Source of the DNA: Synechococcus sp. CS-1329
GTDB lineage: Bacteria; Cyanobacteriota; Cyanobacteriia; PCC-6307; Cyanobiaceae
Length of the DNA stretch: 64,000 bases
Direction of reading: 5' to 3'
NCBI RefSeq assembly: GCF_025128055.1
Contig: NZ_JAHLYS010000001.1
Location: 1-64,000, forward strand
Shown here: piece after piece, positions 40,381-48,566 of the stretch
Position numbering within the stretch: position 1 is the stretch's first letter
Layout: each line of letters starts with the position of its first letter
The notes under the pieces: model-generated
What the model was told of the DNA's origin: nothing
What the model saw: the letters and a program-made list of their open reading frames with translations, nothing else
Databases searched by the model: none
Translations under genes and position numbers: made by a program

Positions 40381-40751
40381 CCCTCGATCGTTTCAAGCAG
40401 GCCCTGGCGGCTCTGATGGAGAAGGCGCCGTCGGACCCCCTGGAGCGTGATGAATTCTTTGAAATCACCCCCCTGCCCGCCGAGGACGGACCGTTCGAGG
40501 TGGTGGTGGTGGATGAGGAGGCCTCAATCTTTGCGGTGCTCTACCTCGATCGGCTCTTCAGCGATGAGGAGAGTGAGGGCCAGCAGGAGGTGGAAGCCCT
40601 GGTGCCCCACTACCTCAGGTCACATTTTCAGCTTGAAGAGGGGGAGTGGGCCTCCACAGCCCCGTTTGATCTGGGCTGGAGAAGCCGCGACTTCCTCTGG
40701 TTCCAGGAGTTCACGGTGCCGGGACTGAGCCCGGCCTGCCGCTACGACTGA
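40377..40751 (+). CDS. Small acidic conserved-type protein
   Basis: I do not recognise this gene. It encodes about 124 residues, strongly acidic and with no membrane segment; a GTG start overlaps the stop of the CPBP gene (GTGA). The middle part (EVVVVDEEASIFAVLYLDRLF) looks like a beta-alpha fold, and the C terminus is aromatic (RDFLWFQEFTVPG). Being coupled to the protease gene, it may be a regulator or chaperone of it, but nothing in the sequence proves this. The last gene of the plus-strand run; the prohibitin gene converges 3 bp away. Confidence 0.7.
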   Translation: MTLDRFKQALAALMEKAPSDPLERDEFFEITPLPAEDGPFEVVVVDEEASIFAVLYLDRLFSDEESEGQQEVEALVPHYLRSHFQLEEGEWASTAPFDLGWRSRDFLWFQEFTVPGLSPACRYD

Positions 40752-40754
40752 GCC

Positions 40755-41558
40755 TCAGCGACGCCCGTTGACGATCACCGGGGTGCCACCGCCGACTGTG
40801 CCCGGCAGGGCCGGCACCACGGAGGTCTGGCCGTCCCACTTGTCGAGGAAGAGCTTGAAGAGCACCTGATCATCCAGGCTGGAATTGAGGATCTGGTAGC
40901 GCTTGGCCTCCTGTTCGGCGATCTTCACTTCGGTCTGGGCGCGCAGCAGCCGCTGGTCGGCGATCTGCTTCTGCTCGATCGCTGCGCGGTATTCCTCGGC
41001 GATCTGCAGGCCGGTGAGGTCGAGCCCCTGCACCTGCACATAATCGAACTTGACCAGTTCCTGGGCCACCTTGTCCTGGACAAGCTCAGAGATGCTGTTC
41101 CATTCAGTGGCGATGGTCACCAGCTCGTACTGGGAGAACACCGACTTGAGTGCTTTGAGCAGCGACGGCTGAATGATGCGGGGGTAGATCTGCTGGTTGT
41201 CGGTGGCGATCGTTTCGTAGATTCGCCCTGCTTCTTTGGGCTTGATGGCGTATTTCACCGTGGCCGTGGCCTCGATCACCTGTAGATCCTTGGTGAGCGT
41301 GGAGAACTGCTCAGGGCGCACCTGGGTGCGCACATCAAAAAACGAAGTGGCCTGAATCAGCGGCACCTTGACGTTCGGGCCGGGGCTGCGCTGACCGCCC
41401 GTGACGCGTCCCAGGGTGGTGACCACGGCGACGGTGCCGGCCGGAACGATGAAGATCGTCTGGGTCAGCAGGATCAGCAGCGCCACAGCCACCGCAGCGA
41501 TCAGCTGAAAACCAGTTCCTGGTCCATCACCACCGGCCGGGCGCATCGAACTCTGCAT
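40755..41558 (-). CDS. Prohibitin/SPFH family membrane protein
   Basis: This encodes about 267 residues with one N-terminal membrane helix (FQLIAAVAVALLILLTQTIFIVPAG) followed by an SPFH/band-7 domain (VAVVTTLGRVTGGQRSPGPNVKVPLIQ) and a helical C terminus (AAIEQKQIADQRLLRAQTEVKIAEQEAKR). Prohibitins form membrane ring assemblies that stabilise or protect membrane proteins and FtsH-type proteases. The start is ATG at 41558; a TTG two codons upstream is less likely. The neighbouring intergenic stretch is long and lower in GC. Confidence 0.9.
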   Translation of the reverse strand: MQSSMRPAGGDGPGTGFQLIAAVAVALLILLTQTIFIVPAGTVAVVTTLGRVTGGQRSPGPNVKVPLIQATSFFDVRTQVRPEQFSTLTKDLQVIEATATVKYAIKPKEAGRIYETIATDNQQIYPRIIQPSLLKALKSVFSQYELVTIATEWNSISELVQDKVAQELVKFDYVQVQGLDLTGLQIAEEYRAAIEQKQIADQRLLRAQTEVKIAEQEAKRYQILNSSLDDQVLFKLFLDKWDGQTSVVPALPGTVGGGTPVIVNGRR

Positions 41559-41945
41559 GAACAAAGGAATCCAGGGGCCCAGACCCTAGGGCCACCACCA
41601 CGCCCACTGACCTGGCCAGAACGCCATCCGCCCATGGTCGTGACAGAAGAACGGATGCATGGCTTGCAGCAACCGAGACCGAGAGAACGATCTGCTCCAT
41701 CCAATCTGGAAAGAAACGCGCACACTTTACTGGGCATAGTCCCTGCTGATCCAGCGCTTGAACGCCGCTCAGATGGCGGCATTCAGCTCCAAGGTCTTCA
41801 ACAATCGTGACACATTTCAAACAGGCTGCAGCAACTGTCTGATTGGCATCGCTCAACCGCAGACCACATCAAGGGGCACCCATCTGCGTTGACTGACATC
41901 AACTATGGCTAGCCTTTGGTTGAGTTCCGCGTAGGTGTGAGTTTT
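41559..41945. other. Divergent intergenic region, no gene recognised
   Basis: These 387 bp separate the divergent prohibitin and CsbD genes. GC is visibly lower than in the flanking core genes. A 109-codon minus-strand frame (41527-41856) is open but starts with TTG, runs into the prohibitin gene and matches nothing. TTGACT at 41889 could be a -35 element for the CsbD gene, but the nearest -10-like hexamer (TAGCCT at 41910) is only 15 bp away. No terminator or RNA gene is evident. Confidence 0.5.
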
Positions 41946-42296
41946 ATGCGTATTCAGCTGGGTGATCTTGTTGCCGCTCTCACAGCAGCGCTTCTCACGG
42001 TCTTCACAATGCTGACCCCAATGACGGCTACAGCTGTCGCCTCAGACCACATTTCTATCCCCATCACAATTGGAACCATGTCAAATAACTTAGACGCTTC
42101 CACCAAAGACGCAGAAGGGAAACTGGAATCCGCCTATGGTGAACTCACAGGTGACGCTGGACATCAGATCAAAGGAAAGGCCAAGCAGGTGCAGGCGTCG
42201 GCCATGAATACCGCAGACAATCTCAAGCAGGGCGCCAAAACAGTTGCCAAGGGCATCAGCAAGGCGGCAGACAATCTGGCTGATGATCTGAGCTGA
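41946..42296 (+). CDS. CsbD-like stress protein with N-terminal hydrophobic leader
   Basis: This encodes 116 residues. The C-terminal about 70 residues are a CsbD-like domain (STKDAEGKLESAYGELTGDAGHQIKGKAKQ, an amphipathic helical hairpin) as in general-stress proteins of Bacillus and others. The first about 40 residues contain a hydrophobic segment (VAALTAALLTVFTMLTP) that may be a signal or anchor, not usual in the short cytosolic form. Start is ATG at 41946. AT-richer codon use than the neighbours hints at transfer. It is followed by a hairpin and the lmo0937-type gene. Confidence 0.82.
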   Translation: MRIQLGDLVAALTAALLTVFTMLTPMTATAVASDHISIPITIGTMSNNLDASTKDAEGKLESAYGELTGDAGHQIKGKAKQVQASAMNTADNLKQGAKTVAKGISKAADNLADDLS

Positions 42297-42302
42297 AGAT
42301 CA

Positions 42303-42334
42303 CAGCCGTCCCCGCCTCATGGCAGGGACGGCTG
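42303..42334 (+). terminator. Terminator-like hairpin after the CsbD gene
   Basis: CAGCCGTCCC and GGGACGGCTG form a perfect 10-bp stem with a 12-base loop, 6 bp after the CsbD stop codon. No T run follows, so it may stabilise the RNA end rather than act as a classical terminator. Confidence 0.55.
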
Positions 42335-42422
42335 CTGACTACCGGACACCATTGACAGATAGAAGCTCTGAAACCAGAGCCGTATAGCCATATTGCGACA
42401 TCTCTCCACACACGCGGACTGA

Positions 42423-42572
42423 ATGATGCTGGGATTCATTGCAACTGCATTGGTCATACTCTGGTTACTGGGTCTGCTGACCAGCTATACACTGGGTGGC
42501 TTGATTCACGTCTTACTGGTGATCGCAGTGATTGCGATCCTGCTCCGCTTGATTCAAGGGCGCGGCATCTGA
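42423..42572 (+). CDS. lmo0937-type small membrane protein
   Basis: This 49-residue open frame (MMLGFIATALVILWLLG at the start, ending LRLIQGRGI) has two hydrophobic helices and fits the lmo0937 family of tiny membrane proteins, which are common beside CsbD-type stress genes in many bacteria. The family pattern (L.GLLTSYTLGGLIHVLLVIAVI) is clear. It is too short for ordinary ORF searches. The start is one of two adjacent ATGs at 42423 and 42426. Function is unknown; a membrane stress role is inferred from co-occurrence. Confidence 0.78.
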   Translation: MMLGFIATALVILWLLGLLTSYTLGGLIHVLLVIAVIAILLRLIQGRGI

Positions 42573-42614
42573 ATACTTTCGGACTGGCATGGGGCCTGCA
42601 ACAACCTCTCAACC

Positions 42615-43133
42615 TTGGCGACCAACAGGTGGGCCAGTGAAGCAGACTCTCTGCTCCTGAAGCTTGTCCTTGCCGTGGTACCTGAGCCGTTGATCGAGCA
42701 CCCTGAAGGCGGGCGGTTCTGTGAACTGTTCCGCTCCAGCCAGCGTGTATGTACAGCAGCAGGGCAGGGCCGTTGCGCACTCACCCACATTTATTTCCAG
42801 TTGCGTGCTGGTGAACGAAGCCTGTTTCACCGGGTGGCCTCCGACGAGGTCTGGAACCTCTACCAAGGCTGCGGTCTGCGGCTATACAGCTGGGATGGAA
42901 CCAGCAGCTCCCCTAGCTGTGTCACGCTCTCAGCCGAGACCCGCACGTTCTGCCACGTGATTCCAGCTGGCCTCTGGCAAGCCGCTGAACCGATCAGCGA
43001 TGAGGTCTTGGTGGGATGCACCGTGGCCCCTGGCTTCGAATTCAGTGATTTCCAGCTGCTGAGCCCTGATTCAGAGCAAGCTCAGCAGCTCATCAACCGG
43101 GATGCGGCGATGGCCAGGTTTGTTCCCCACTGA
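42615..43133 (+). CDS. Cupin (DUF985-like) protein
   Basis: This encodes 172 residues with the DUF985 cupin pattern: EHPEGGRFCELFRS near residue 28, HIYFQLRAGERSLFHRVASDEVWNLYQG (the first metal-binding cupin motif with His residues), and the second part ending APGFEFSDFQLL. DUF985 members are small beta-barrel proteins of unknown enzymology. The start is a TTG at 42615 with few alternatives. Codon use is less GC-biased than in core genes, like its neighbours upstream. No signal peptide. Confidence 0.78.
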   Translation: MATNRWASEADSLLLKLVLAVVPEPLIEHPEGGRFCELFRSSQRVCTAAGQGRCALTHIYFQLRAGERSLFHRVASDEVWNLYQGCGLRLYSWDGTSSSPSCVTLSAETRTFCHVIPAGLWQAAEPISDEVLVGCTVAPGFEFSDFQLLSPDSEQAQQLINRDAAMARFVPH

Positions 43134-43252
43134 ATCTCAAGATCTCCAAACAACGCCGAGGCGTTCATGCTGATCAAAACCTCACGCTCACTGCTGATGG
43201 ACTGGATCTTGGCTTGGTGCCTGGGCCAGCGATTGGAGCAGGCGCCTCAACG

Positions 43253-45454
43253 ATGACGACCATGAAGGATCACGGATCCTTGATCCAGGTTCGTGCCCTG
43301 AAGCTCCTGGCAGAGCTCACCACATCCGAAAAGCTGGCGCTGCTCGACGGCGACACCCCGTTCTGGTCCGGCATGGCGGACATCGCTCTCCACCAGGCGT
43401 CCCACCGCCATCCCTGGCCGGCGGCGGGGATCCCGCGTCTTGGCCTGGCGGGGCTTCAGTTTGTCGACGGCCCCCGCGGCGTGGCGCTGGAGGGAGGAGC
43501 CACCACTTTTCCGGTGCCGATAGCGCGGGGTGCCTGCTGGGACCCTGATCTGGAGGAGCGTATCGGCGAGGCCATTGGCCGTGAGGCCCGATCCTTCGGG
43601 GCGAACTGGGTGGCCGGGGTGTGCATCAACCTTCTCCGCCATCCGGGCTGGGGCAGGGCCCAGGAGACCTACGGGGAGGACCCTGTTCATGTGGGCGCCA
43701 TGGGTGCCGCCATGACCAGGGGGCTGGAACGCCATGCCGTGGCCTGCGTCAAGCACCTGGCCCTCAACTCGATCGACAGCTCCCGCTTCCTGGTGGACGT
43801 CCAGGTCAGTGAGCGGGTGCTGCATGAGCTCTATCTACCCCACTTCCGTGACTGCGTGGAAGCGGGCGCCGGTTCGCTGATGAGCGCCTACAACCAGGTC
43901 AACGGCCTGTGGTGCGGCCAGCACCCGCAGCTGCTGCGGCGGATCCTCAAGGAGCGCTGGGGATTCGGCGGCTTTGTTGTCACGGATTTCATCTTCGGCG
44001 TGCGGGATGGCGTTGGCGCCCTGTTGGCCGGCCAGGACCTGGAAATGCCGTTTCGCATGGTCTTCGCAGGCTGCCTGCCCGAGGCGGTGGCTGACGGCCG
44101 GGTGCCGATGCAGTGCATCGACGAGGCTGTGCTGCGGCTGCTGCAGGTGCAGCTGGGCGTGCCCCCAGGGGCGTATCCAACCTCGCTTCGCTCCTGCCAG
44201 CAGCACCGAGCCCTGGCCCGCGAAGCAGCCACCAGCTCGATCGTGCTGCTGCGCAACGAGGGCCAGGTGCTGCCCTTCAACGGTCTCAGCTCGCTGGCGG
44301 TGATCGGCCGGCATGCGTCGGTCGCCAACCTGGGAGATCGAGGCTCCTCAGACACCAGGCCCATGGCTGGATCGGTGGTGACACCGCTCAGCGGCTTGCA
44401 GGCCGCCGCTCCTGATCTGCGCATTGAGCAGGCCAATGGCAGCAGCCCCCAGGCCGCGGCGGAGCTGGCGGCGCGCTGCGACGCTGCCGTGGTGGTGGCC
44501 GGTCTGGACTGGCACCTGGAGGGCGAGCACATCCACCCCGGGGACATCGCCCCGATCCTGCGCCTGATCCCCCCGCCCGAGTGGATGCTGCGTCTGCTGG
44601 GGCGGCACCGGCTGATGCCGCTGTGGCGTCCAGTGGCCCACTGGCTCGCCTGGATCACCAGCTTCGCCTCAGCCCGCCAGGGTGGCGACTTTGCCGCCGG
44701 GGATCGCACCGACCTGAGCCTGCCCGCCGAGCAGGTGGCCCTGATTCGCCAGGTCGCCGCCGCCAATCCACGCACCGTGGTGGTGCTGATGGGTGGTGGA
44801 GCCCTGGTCATCGAGGAATGGCGGCAGCTGGTTCCAGGCCTTCTGCTGCTCTGGTATCCAGGCGAACAAGGCGGTGCGGCCCTGGCCGATGTGTTGCTTG
44901 GCAGGGTGTCGCCCTCGGGGCGCCTGCCCTTCTCCATGGTGGCCGACACCTCCCAGCTGCCGCCCTTCGAACCGCGGGCGCGGCGGGTCGTCTACGACCT
45001 CTGGCATGGCTACCGGCGCCTGCAGCGTGACGGCCATCCCGCCGCCTATCCCTTTGGCTTCGGGCTGTCCTACAGCCAGTTCACAGCGTCCGACCTGACA
45101 GCTGAGCTCCAGCGCAGCGATGGGCGGATGGATCAGCTGAAGGCGAGTGTCACCATCACCAACACAGGCGAGGTGGAGGCGGCCGAGGTGGTTCAGCTGT
45201 ACCTGGAGCCGCCCGCTCGGGAGATTGAGCGTCCGGCTCGAACGTTGGTGGCGTTTCAGCGCCTGCTCCTGGCCGCTGGTGAATCCCGGCGCCTCACCCT
45301 GGTCATCCCCCTGCGGGCCTGCGCCACGTTTGATCCGGTCATGGATGGCTTCGTGACCGAAGGGGGAGTGCACCGGCTTGTCCTGGCCCGGCATGTGGAG
45401 GAGGAGGGCCTGGCGGTGGAGCTGGAGCTGGAGGCTGCGCTGGTGTGCCGCTGA
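43253..45454 (+). CDS. Glycoside hydrolase family 3 enzyme (beta-glucosidase-like)
   Basis: This encodes about 733 residues: a GH3 (beta/alpha)8 domain, a second alpha/beta sandwich domain, and a C-terminal Ig/FnIII-like domain (VTITNTGEVEAAEVVQLYL). The nucleophile Asp245 lies in GGFVVTDFIFG; further GH3 blocks are RGPRGV-type FVDGPRGVALEGG, the KHLALN loop and the PFGFGLSYSQF strand. There is no signal peptide, so it acts in the cytosol, unlike most secreted GH3 enzymes. Beta-glucosidase or beta-xylosidase activity is likely; substrate unknown. Start is ATG at 43253, the first of two close methionines. It converges with the CrtO-like gene. Confidence 0.9.
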   Translation: MTTMKDHGSLIQVRALKLLAELTTSEKLALLDGDTPFWSGMADIALHQASHRHPWPAAGIPRLGLAGLQFVDGPRGVALEGGATTFPVPIARGACWDPDLEERIGEAIGREARSFGANWVAGVCINLLRHPGWGRAQETYGEDPVHVGAMGAAMTRGLERHAVACVKHLALNSIDSSRFLVDVQVSERVLHELYLPHFRDCVEAGAGSLMSAYNQVNGLWCGQHPQLLRRILKERWGFGGFVVTDFIFGVRDGVGALLAGQDLEMPFRMVFAGCLPEAVADGRVPMQCIDEAVLRLLQVQLGVPPGAYPTSLRSCQQHRALAREAATSSIVLLRNEGQVLPFNGLSSLAVIGRHASVANLGDRGSSDTRPMAGSVVTPLSGLQAAAPDLRIEQANGSSPQAAAELAARCDAAVVVAGLDWHLEGEHIHPGDIAPILRLIPPPEWMLRLLGRHRLMPLWRPVAHWLAWITSFASARQGGDFAAGDRTDLSLPAEQVALIRQVAAANPRTVVVLMGGGALVIEEWRQLVPGLLLLWYPGEQGGAALADVLLGRVSPSGRLPFSMVADTSQLPPFEPRARRVVYDLWHGYRRLQRDGHPAAYPFGFGLSYSQFTASDLTAELQRSDGRMDQLKASVTITNTGEVEAAEVVQLYLEPPAREIERPARTLVAFQRLLLAAGESRRLTLVIPLRACATFDPVMDGFVTEGGVHRLVLARHVEEEGLAVELELEAALVCR

Positions 45455-45470
45455 GGGGATGTCCACCCCC

Positions 45471-45992
45471 TCAGCCCCCCATGGAGGAACGCTGACGCTG
45501 GTTGGGGTGTTGCCTGCCGAGTGTCCGGCGCAGCGTCCTACCGAGGCGCAATCGGTTGTAGCGCTGCAGCAGCAGGCAGGGCAGGTTGAACAGGGTCGCG
45601 AAGAGCAGGTTGATCAGCACCCCAGCCGGAGGCAGCCAAAGGGCCGTGACCATCCAAGCGGGCCAGAGCAGGCAGTGCACCAGCTCCGCCCGACGGGTCT
45701 CCAGGCTGAGCCGTTGCAGGGCCAACGGGTCACGACGGGCCAGGCTCCCCTTGCGGATGCCTCCGGGTAGGGCGTTACCGGCATCGGGGATCCAGGGCTT
45801 CCAGATCCGGATCCGCAGCCACTGTTCGTAGAACCGCAGCGGTGCCGCACCCGGATGGTCAGGTTGGCAGGGATCACGCCCGCCGAGCAGCCGATCCGGA
45901 AGTTGGTTGGCGAGGGCCCCGATCACCAGCGACCAGACCAACCACAGCATCGCCGTGGCGACCACCGCACCCCATCCACTGAGTGTGGCCAT
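45471..45992 (-). CDS. CrtO-type glycosyl-carotenoid acyltransferase (staphyloxanthin family)
   Basis: This encodes about 173 residues with four hydrophobic helices. It shows the family blocks of staphylococcal glycosyl-4,4'-diaponeurosporenoate acyltransferase (CrtO): ANQLPDRLL, RFYEQWLRIRIWKPWIPDAG, SLETRRAELVHCLLWP and NLPCLLLQRYNRLRLGR, in the same order and spacing as in the S. aureus protein. In that organism the enzyme esterifies the glucose C6 of a carotenoid glucoside with a fatty acid. Its start overlaps the stop of the CrtQ-like gene. This CrtO must not be confused with the cyanobacterial ketolase CrtO. The carotenoid acceptor here is unknown. Confidence 0.85.
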   Translation of the reverse strand: MATLSGWGAVVATAMLWLVWSLVIGALANQLPDRLLGGRDPCQPDHPGAAPLRFYEQWLRIRIWKPWIPDAGNALPGGIRKGSLARRDPLALQRLSLETRRAELVHCLLWPAWMVTALWLPPAGVLINLLFATLFNLPCLLLQRYNRLRLGRTLRRTLGRQHPNQRQRSSMGG

Positions 45993-47149
45993 CAACGGGT
46001 GCTGAACAGGCGGCCCTTCCAGAGCACCTCACCGCTCTCCAGTTTGACAATTGCCTGCACAAATACCCCGAGGAAGAACAGCACCGGGATGGGGAACAGC
46101 AGATTGATCCAGGTGAAGCGACCAATCGACCGGGTGATCACCAGCAGCTGGATCACATAGGCCCCGTAGACCAGCGCATTGCTGAGTATGGAGTGGTCAC
46201 CCACCAGTGGCCAACCCAGGAGCGAGGCCGGCAGGCACCAGGCGGCCCAGAACAGGCCGGAGAGCCAAAGCACTACCGCCAGCATCCAGATCCAGCGCAC
46301 TTCACCGGCAGCAGTGGCGAAATTCTTGTTGAACCCCACCACCATGTCGCGCAGTCCGCCCGGGTACATGCGGTAGGCGATCTGGCCATGGCCGAGGAAC
46401 GCGCTCACCGGCAGAGCGGCCCGTTCGTAGGCATGGGCCAGGAACCAGTCCTCGACCACCTTGCCGGCGACGGCCTCATGACCGCCGCTGCGGTCATAGT
46501 CGGCGCGGCTGGTGACCATCGCCGGCCCGAAAGCCACCCCACAGGCGGCCCCCAAGGGCACGGCCATCAAGCCCACCAGGTTGAACAACAAGGAGAGCTG
46601 CTCATAGGGCTTCTCCGTGCGGTGATAGGGCTGCACCGACACCAGCCCACCGAGCTGCTGGTGCGCCGCCACCAGGCACTGGAGGAAGTCAGGGGTGGGC
46701 TCGGTGTCGGCATCAAGGAACATCAACAGCTCCCCCCGACTGGCCAACACGCCGTTGTGCAGGGCCCAGGTCTTCCCGCACCAGCCCTGGGGCAAAGAGG
46801 GCGCAGCGCACACGGTCACAGTGAGGTCGCTCCAGGGCTCACTGGCGATGGCGGTGGTGAGATCTGTGGAGTGGTCGTCGATCACGATCACCTCCAGGGG
46901 CATCAGGCTCTGTCGGGCAAGACAACTCAGTAGACGGGGAAGCGTGGACTCCTCGTTACGGGCTGGGATCAGCACGGAAAGCCTGGGCGGGTCCACTGGC
47001 GAGCCCCGGGGAAGCACGGGAAACCGCAGGCCCAAGACCCAGCCCACGAGCCACCGCACCACGATCGAAACGCCAACCCAGCCCATGGACAGCAAACCAG
47101 CTGAACCAATCAATCCTATGGGCAGGGGGAACGCCCAGGGCTCGCTCAC
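45992..47149 (-). CDS. CrtQ-like family 2 glycosyltransferase (carotenoid-type)
   Basis: This encodes about 385 residues: a GT2 domain with IPARNEE, the IDDHSTD and LDADTEPTP (DxD) nucleotide-sugar motifs, then membrane helices near the C terminus. Stretches SVQPYHRTEKPYEQLSLLFNL, AFGPAMVTSRADYDRSGGH and a closing WKGRLFSTR mirror S. aureus 4,4'-diaponeurosporenoate glucosyltransferase (CrtQ), which adds glucose to a carotenoid acid. Start is GTG at 47149 (overlapping the stop of the hydrolase gene as GTGA). It is translationally linked with the CrtO-like acyltransferase. Acceptor and sugar are inferred, not proven. Confidence 0.85.
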   Translation of the reverse strand: MSEPWAFPLPIGLIGSAGLLSMGWVGVSIVVRWLVGWVLGLRFPVLPRGSPVDPPRLSVLIPARNEESTLPRLLSCLARQSLMPLEVIVIDDHSTDLTTAIASEPWSDLTVTVCAAPSLPQGWCGKTWALHNGVLASRGELLMFLDADTEPTPDFLQCLVAAHQQLGGLVSVQPYHRTEKPYEQLSLLFNLVGLMAVPLGAACGVAFGPAMVTSRADYDRSGGHEAVAGKVVEDWFLAHAYERAALPVSAFLGHGQIAYRMYPGGLRDMVVGFNKNFATAAGEVRWIWMLAVVLWLSGLFWAAWCLPASLLGWPLVGDHSILSNALVYGAYVIQLLVITRSIGRFTWINLLFPIPVLFFLGVFVQAIVKLESGEVLWKGRLFSTR

Positions 47150-47748
47150 TCTCGGATCAACTCCTTGGCCAGAGGTCTGATGGCGGCCTGGTCCCGCAGC
47201 AGCTGGGGATGGGTCGCCACAGGCAGCTGCGTCCTTGCACCGATCGGGAGAACGGCTCGCCATCCCGGAAGCACGGCCAGATCAATGGCGGAGTAGAAGC
47301 TGTGGCACTCAATGCGATGGAGGGTGTCGAGGTTGCCGTTCAGGGTCTCCAGCAGGCCACTGCCCCACTTGAGATCAGCCAGGCCCTTGAAGATGCGTCC
47401 TGGCCAGGGCTGAGCCGTGAGGGTGCCCTGCTGGGGGCTGCCCACGCTGATGAAGCGACGTGTCCGCTCGTGTCCCCCCTGGAGCTGAATCCAGGTGCGG
47501 GCAATGACGCCACCGATCGAGAAGCCCAGCAGGTCGATGGGGTCGTCGAGTCCCAGGTTTTCCCGGATGTGGGCTCCCAGCAGTTCAGCGGCCTCTGCGA
47601 TCGGGGTGAGACCCAGGCGCAGCGGCAGTGCCGGGATGAGGAGAGCCTGTCGGCGCCCCCCCAGCGCCTGACGGAGTCGGTTGAACACCGCTGGACTGTC
47701 CAGCAGCCCATGAACCAGAACCAGGGGAGGAGTCGAAATCAAGAGCAC
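47146..47748 (-). CDS. Alpha/beta hydrolase (lipase/esterase-like)
   Basis: This encodes about 200 residues of an alpha/beta-hydrolase with the opening LVLVHGLLDSPAVFNRLRQ, the nucleophile elbow GFSIGG (Ser in GxSxG) and a VGSPQQGTLTAQPW block, like triacylglycerol lipases. The frame is open upstream to 47919 but that part is not family-like; GTG at 47748 (MLLISTPPLVLVHG) is proposed. It overlaps the GTG of the CrtQ-like gene. A role in removing or supplying acyl groups for the glycolipid made by the next two genes is plausible from the operon, but not shown. Confidence 0.75.
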   Translation of the reverse strand: MLLISTPPLVLVHGLLDSPAVFNRLRQALGGRRQALLIPALPLRLGLTPIAEAAELLGAHIRENLGLDDPIDLLGFSIGGVIARTWIQLQGGHERTRRFISVGSPQQGTLTAQPWPGRIFKGLADLKWGSGLLETLNGNLDTLHRIECHSFYSAIDLAVLPGWRAVLPIGARTQLPVATHPQLLRDQAAIRPLAKELIRE

Positions 47749-47944
47749 GCTGATGAAGCCTATCCATTCAAAACGATGACAACCCTGAGCAGTGAAAAGC
47801 GTGAACACCCCACCGGCGGGGGGCAAGAACTCTTGCGCTGTGATTCCAGCGGGGCCCAACAGCTCCTGGCGCTCGATCCGGCCATGGCGCGCTTCCTTGC
47901 CGGGTGATGAGTGGCACAATGCCGCTCATCACTGGGATGGGAGC

Positions 47945-48490
47945 ATGGCCACAGCCAAGGCGAGCAGAGGCCACCAGTTCCATCCACTGACCTTGCTACG
48001 GGGTCACGGTCTTGGGCTGAGCCTGACTCTGGGGCTGGCAGGGGCCGGCGGCCTGGTGCTGGGCCTGCCGAGCGCGGGCCTGGCTGAGGCCCCACCCAAG
48101 TGCACCTTCCTCAATCCGATCGGCGGTAACGGCGTCAGCCCGATCGTGGCCAAGTCGGTGGGGCGCGACAAATTGATCGGCCGATCGAACTGGAACACGG
48201 ATTTCATCGTGGATCAGCCCTTCACCAGCTTCAAGTTCTTCTTCACCGCCAACTCCTCCGACAGCGGCGCCAAGTACCCCGTGGAGGCCTTCATGAAATT
48301 CAGCGATGGCAGCTCGCTTCAGGTGGTGAATGAAACGATGAATCCACCGATCGGCACCGGTCGCATGTTCGGTCCCTTTGCGGCCGTCGCCGGCAAGCAG
48401 GCCAGCCAGATGAACTTCAAGGTGGGAGCCAGCAGCGACCCCGGCGCCCTGGGGTTCAGCTACCGCATCTCCGTTCAGGGCTGCCTCTGA
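47945..48490 (+). CDS. Secreted protein of unknown function
   Basis: This encodes 181 residues with a signal peptide (hydrophobic core at about 22-45, LGLSLTLGLAGAGGLVLGL, cleavage near GLAEA) and a mature beta-rich domain of about 130 residues. The block GRSNWNTDFIVDQPFTSFKFFFTANSSDSG and the C-terminal GFSYRISVQGCL, with two cysteines (one near the start of the mature part and one at the end), suggest a disulfide-linked extracellular fold. I do not recognise a family. The ATG at 47945 follows a purine-rich GGGAGC. It may form a pair with the PEBP gene downstream. Confidence 0.72.
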   Translation: MATAKASRGHQFHPLTLLRGHGLGLSLTLGLAGAGGLVLGLPSAGLAEAPPKCTFLNPIGGNGVSPIVAKSVGRDKLIGRSNWNTDFIVDQPFTSFKFFFTANSSDSGAKYPVEAFMKFSDGSSLQVVNETMNPPIGTGRMFGPFAAVAGKQASQMNFKVGASSDPGALGFSYRISVQGCL

Positions 48491-48566
48491 TCCAGCAGGC
48501 GCTGCCTCTGATCCAGGCCCCGGCGATGGGGCCTCATACCCTCAGCCCAGCCGCACAACCCCCGTC

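Noticed and set aside
41527-41856. 109-codon minus-strand frame between prohibitin and CsbD
   Set aside because: TTG start, no motif, and its 3' end runs into the prohibitin gene in another frame.
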